From a virus, in IMG/VR virus record IMGVR_UViG_3300032229_000159, positions 1 through 42,679 of that record: a stretch of DNA of 42,679 nucleotides; one strand, written 5' to 3'. Shown piece by piece: positions 39,751 to 42,679 of the stretch. The notes under the pieces were generated by a model. The model saw nothing but the letters and a program-made list of their open reading frames with translations, did not search any database and was not told the DNA's origin. Made by a program: the position numbers and the translations under genes. Each line of letters opens with the position of its first letter. The stretch's first letter is position 1.

Positions 39751-41615
39751 CAGCAGATGTTAAAAACGCAATTGCCTTGGCAGAAAAAATTCGTGCCGAG
39801 GTTGATAACGCGACTGATGAAGATCGCGGGATATTGCTTGCCGCAAAGTATATTATAACAAATGTTTCAAATACAACTGGTAATTTTAAAGTAGACTTGC
39901 CGTTTGCAAAGAGTGTTGTATTGCAGTTTGTCAACGAACTGCTTAATAAAGATCAGTTTGAGGCGGCAGCAACGATCTTGTGGGGTCAGCAGGTTTATGA
40001 CTGGCGACCACAATCTTCGATGGATACTTGGAGATGCTTATTTGATCACGATAAGTTACTTATACAAGGTGCTGGCGCGATGGGGAAAACCTTTGGTGCA
40101 GCGGCATGGTTTCTGTTGGACTGGATGCGTGATCCGCACTACACTTGTATTAAAGTTGTTTCACTTACTGCTGAACACGCTCAACGAAATGTATTTGCTG
40201 CTATTAAAAAGTTTTATACGACTGCATTGGTAAGACCAGAATTTGATGGCAGCGAGACGCTTGTAAAAAGCATACAGGCAAATAATGACTCAAAAAACGG
40301 AATTCATCTTGTAGCTATTCCGAAAGGTGATAGCGGAACTGGAACTCTCCGTGGTTTCCACCCAAGTCCGAGAGCAGGCAAGCCGCATCCGACATGGGGT
40401 CAGATGTCAAGAACTCATGTTGTGTTGGACGAAGCGGAAGAAGTTCCCGCTGGCGTGTGGGAGGGTCTGCAAAACATCTTGTCCGCAGCGGATACCGAAG
40501 GCGCAAAGGGACGCATTAAAATTTTTGCTGCATCCAATCCAAAGGATAGGACAAGCGAGTTTGGCAAGCGGTGCGAACCAGAGCGAGGTTGGGGATCGGT
40601 GGATTGCGAGGATGACTTTGAATGGGAGTCACGCGATGGTTGGCACGTATTGCGCCTTGATGCCGCACGATGCGAAAACGTCATTGAGCAGAAAATTGTT
40701 TTTCCCGGCTTGCAGACTAACGAAGGCTACACGGCATACGAAGCCAAGGGGAGGACTGCGGAATATTTTACCATGGCTCGTGGTTGGTTCCCGCAGGAAG
40801 GTATCAGCATGGCGATTATAACTCCGTCGATGCTTGATAACGCGATGGGTAACGTGCGGTTTATTGGGCCTGTAGTGCCTCTGGCAGCGTTTGACTTGGC
40901 ACTGGAAGGAAACGATAGCGTTGTGTGTTCTTTCGGAAGATTTGGACTTTGTGATGGGTGGACACCGATGAGTGGTCAGTTTATTCCGTTCAAGACTCCG
41001 AGAACAGTATTGCAACTTGATTCGCAGATGACATTTCCGAAGGCGGCAACGCTGGAGCAAACTTACAACATTATTAAGTTTTGTAAGAACATGAAAATTG
41101 CTCCGAACTGGTTGTGTGTTGATCGAACTGGCAATGGTGCTGGCATCCATGACTCGCTAAAAACCTTGTTTGGCGATGAAGTTCTTGGCGTGAACTATTC
41201 TTGGGCGGCAACGGACACGCATATCCTTGGCGATGATTCACAGAAGGCGAGCGAGCTTTACAACGGGGTTGTTACTGAATTATTGTTTGGTCTGTCCAAG
41301 TATCTTGAGTTTGAGTATCTCAAAATATCACCGGGATTTCGCAACGATCAGCTTGTGCGGCAAGCTACTGGAAGGCGTTATATGCAAAAGGGAAAAGGCA
41401 TGGTTCGCGTGGAAAGTAAAAAAGATTATGTTAAGCGGACACGGCAACCATCACCAGATGCTTTGGACTCGCTTTCAATGCTGGTATTTCTTATGAGACA
41501 ACGCGCAGGATCAACTGCAACTATGGTAGAAAACAAAAAAGAAGTTCCTCGCTTAATGGATCGTGAAATGTTCTCTATCGTGGATAAGATACAATTTATC
41601 GATTTTAGCGAATAA
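39747..41615 (+). CDS. terL: Terminase large subunit
   Basis: 622 residues. ATPase: GAGAMGKT (108-115) as Walker A, HVVLDEAE (Walker B 225-231), FAASNP (coupling motif). Nuclease domain: D383 in AAFDLALEGND, D459 in CVDRTGNG, D571/D574 in PDALDSL as the metal triad. It cuts and pumps DNA into the head. The only reasonable start is TTG 39747, since no ATG occurs near the N-terminus; its TTGA overlap with the preceding stop supports it. Followed by a 164-base gap with palindromes. Confidence 0.92.
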   Translation: MTADVKNAIALAEKIRAEVDNATDEDRGILLAAKYIITNVSNTTGNFKVDLPFAKSVVLQFVNELLNKDQFEAAATILWGQQVYDWRPQSSMDTWRCLFDHDKLLIQGAGAMGKTFGAAAWFLLDWMRDPHYTCIKVVSLTAEHAQRNVFAAIKKFYTTALVRPEFDGSETLVKSIQANNDSKNGIHLVAIPKGDSGTGTLRGFHPSPRAGKPHPTWGQMSRTHVVLDEAEEVPAGVWEGLQNILSAADTEGAKGRIKIFAASNPKDRTSEFGKRCEPERGWGSVDCEDDFEWESRDGWHVLRLDAARCENVIEQKIVFPGLQTNEGYTAYEAKGRTAEYFTMARGWFPQEGISMAIITPSMLDNAMGNVRFIGPVVPLAAFDLALEGNDSVVCSFGRFGLCDGWTPMSGQFIPFKTPRTVLQLDSQMTFPKAATLEQTYNIIKFCKNMKIAPNWLCVDRTGNGAGIHDSLKTLFGDEVLGVNYSWAATDTHILGDDSQKASELYNGVVTELLFGLSKYLEFEYLKISPGFRNDQLVRQATGRRYMQKGKGMVRVESKKDYVKRTRQPSPDALDSLSMLVFLMRQRAGSTATMVENKKEVPRLMDREMFSIVDKIQFIDFSE

Positions 41616-41643
41616 ATGACTTATATCTGATTTAGAGTATAAC

Positions 41644-41734
41644 TTGATACATTTTATCAAATCAGACTTGATTTATTTATCAAATATGATGCACTAACCC
41701 ATAAATACTTGCTTTATTTATCATAAATGATAAA
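41644..41734 (+). promoter_or_regulatory. Cluster of operator-like inverted repeats
   Basis: Three dyads in the 164-base gap after terL: TTGATA-N5-TATCAA (41644-41660), TTGAT-N6-ATCAA (41668-41683) and TTTATCAT-AA-ATGATAAA (41717-41734). All share the half-site TTGATA/TATCA. They look like binding sites for a dimeric regulator or host factor. Confidence 0.6.
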
Positions 41735-41740
41735 TTATGC

Positions 41741-41769
41741 TTGCACAATTTAACGCTTTAGAATATTAG
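41741..41769 (+). promoter_or_regulatory. Candidate promoter for late/structural genes
   Basis: TTGCAC (41741-41746), 17 bases, TATTAG (41764-41769). The start point would lie a few bases before the ATG at 41780. Directly downstream of the dyad cluster. It would drive the Cys-rich gene, portal and the head genes beyond the window. Confidence 0.4.
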
Positions 41770-41779
41770 GATCGAACTC

Positions 41780-42361
41780 ATGGCAAAAGTAATTATCGGT
41801 ATGGTTCCGCCCGGAGGGTGGCATTACTACGACTCTGACGCTAAATTGACATCGCATTCTTACGAGGGATTGTTAAAAGCAGTTGAGAATTATCGCGCCG
41901 AAAATCATCTGTCAGTTGGAGACGTTGAGGGAGATGTAAATAGCTACATTTGTTCCAACTGGCCTAATTTTTGTCATGGAGTTGACATGGTTGTTGTGAC
42001 TTCAATCCATCCAGAAACAAGTCAGCAAACTTTGCTGAATGATATTACGATTTGGGCTAAAAATCTTCTGAACTCCAAGACTGCTAACAACCTTGTTTCG
42101 GATGATCTTGCCGAGCAACGAGCCAAGACTTGCAAGAGTTGTCAATACAATAAAAATTGGCGAGGAGGATGCGGATCGTGCGTTTCTGCAACAGAACGCA
42201 TTTCTGCTTCAATCCGCAATGGTCGAGATACAAGATCGTCAAGCAAATTAGGTGGATGCGAGTTGATGAGGCATGACAATCGCAGTGCAATTTTCTTTGA
42301 CAAATCAAAACTTTCTCAAGCAACTTCTCTTCCAGAACATTGTTGGATGACTATTAAATAA
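41780..42361 (+). CDS. Cys-rich protein between terminase and portal, unknown
   Basis: 193 residues. N-terminal domain MAKVIIGMVPPGGWHYYDSD, VENYRAENHLSVGDVEGDVN; then a Cys-rich C-terminal region (TCKSCQYNKNWRGGCGSC, about 113-130, LGGCELM, EHCW) that would bind one or two metals or an Fe-S centre. Not recognised. Location directly before the portal suggests a head-assembly or packaging accessory role. Confidence 0.6.
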   Translation: MAKVIIGMVPPGGWHYYDSDAKLTSHSYEGLLKAVENYRAENHLSVGDVEGDVNSYICSNWPNFCHGVDMVVVTSIHPETSQQTLLNDITIWAKNLLNSKTANNLVSDDLAEQRAKTCKSCQYNKNWRGGCGSCVSATERISASIRNGRDTRSSSKLGGCELMRHDNRSAIFFDKSKLSQATSLPEHCWMTIK

Positions 42362-42362
42362 T

Positions 42363-42679
42363 ATGGCAGATGTCCTTAAACCACTTCCCGCTATCGTAAC
42401 GGATACCTATGCGACAAAATCACCTCGCATTACGAACGCTTATGACAAGCCTCGCATTCTTGACTTGGATGTTATTGATCCTGCCGTTGGCAATAACGAT
42501 GTTGTCAATAAAGATACTTTGCAGGTTAAGCGGACATTCAAAGATGCGTCACAAGCGCACTCTGCGTATCGCAGGCTTAAACAGCAGAATGTCGAGAGGA
42601 ATAGGAAGAATCAACTGATTCAAAAGAAACTCAACAATGAACCTCCATACTCTGCGAAAAAACTGGAAAGCATGGGCCA
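42363..42679 (+). CDS. Probable portal protein (3' partial)
   Basis: 105 residues are visible before the window ends. MADVLKPLPAIVTDTYATKS, then SAYRRLKQQNVERNRKNQLI and KKLNNEPPYSAKKLESMG fit the N-terminus of short-tailed-phage portals, in which an R-x2-N-x2-I helix and a PPY-x3-KL-x3-G turn occur. Follows the large terminase as usual. Leader TATTAAATAAT-ATG. Confidence 0.55.
   Translation, partial: MADVLKPLPAIVTDTYATKSPRITNAYDKPRILDLDVIDPAVGNNDVVNKDTLQVKRTFKDASQAHSAYRRLKQQNVERNRKNQLIQKKLNNEPPYSAKKLESMG

Noticed and set aside
40327-40821. 164-codon + frame inside the large terminase
   Set aside because: Arg/Cys-rich shadow, no SD, no recognisable motif, unlike the nested frames at 21643 and 28779.
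1-42679. CRISPR array, integrase, transposase or phage RNA polymerase
   Set aside because: No spaced identical repeats with unique spacers; no tyrosine/serine recombinase, DDE or RNA polymerase motif in any supported gene.

Overview
The window is one continuous stretch of a tailed double-stranded DNA bacteriophage genome. Every supported gene reads on the + strand, genes are densely packed with many 1-14 base overlaps (often ATGA), and there are no rRNA or tRNA genes and no gap over about 240 bases. The head-tail adaptor, nozzle and ejection-type proteins, with no tape measure, sheath or tube protein seen, suggest a short-tailed (podovirus-like) virion. No phage RNA polymerase, integrase, repressor or recognisable endolysin is present. 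Both ends are cut inside genes: a fibre protein at the left (5' missing) and a probable portal protein at the right (3' missing). The unseen part would hold the rest of the portal, the scaffold and major capsid genes and the fibre N-terminus. The host cannot be named. Many start codons follow an A/T-rich leader (AATAAATAYAT-ATG) with no Shine-Dalgarno, which would fit a host with SD-poor initiation such as Bacteroidota, but this is inference.

Layout. 0-1.5 kb: fibre end with an S74 self-cleaving chaperone domain, a capsid-staple-like acidic protein and a Pro/Ala-rich protein. 1.5-7.4 kb: a giant head-tail adaptor carrying about 900 residues of inserted beta repeats, then a nozzle-like protein. 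7.4-13.7 kb: small virion-block genes, two pairs of Gln/Ala-rich paralogues of the ejection-protein type, and between the pairs a PAPS-reductase-family PP-loop enzyme overlapping a CxxCxxCC protein. 13.7-22.0 kb: a 2774-residue polyvalent protein with an HExxH zinc peptidase motif, a compact ART-like domain, a classic phage ADP-ribosyltransferase domain and a GNAT-like C-terminal region. Its 3' end also encodes a second protein in another frame. 22-25.3 kb: small proteins, several membrane-spanning, and a control region at 24.43-24.67 kb. 25.3-27.7 kb: RecT-like annealing protein plus Cas4/RecB-like exonuclease. 27.7-31.6 kb: replication, with a DUF1376 initiator-like gene containing an iteron/palindrome array (candidate origin), an AT-rich island with a cytosine-5 DNA methyltransferase (itself overlapped by a second gene) and a SAM methyltransferase, then a DnaB-type helicase. 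31.6-34 kb: small proteins, one with an SSB-type tail, a PD-(D/E)XK nuclease and a RusA-like resolvase. 34.1-42.7 kb: packaging and nucleotide metabolism, with small terminase, GT4 glycosyltransferase plus methyltransferase, MazG, a lipoprotein, dCMP deaminase, a run of small phage proteins, large terminase, a Cys-rich protein and the portal start.

How it fits together: annealase, exonuclease, helicase, SSB-tailed protein and resolvase form a replication-recombination module. Terminases and portal form the packaging motor. Adaptor, nozzle, fibre and ejection proteins form the delivery device, and the polyvalent protein is the likely effector carried into the cell. The most unusual points are three same-strand gene-in-gene overlaps (polyvalent protein 3' end, cytosine methyltransferase, resolvase), the modular polyvalent effector with a recurrent Phe-Met-Pro linker motif, and an operator-like palindrome cluster after the large terminase.
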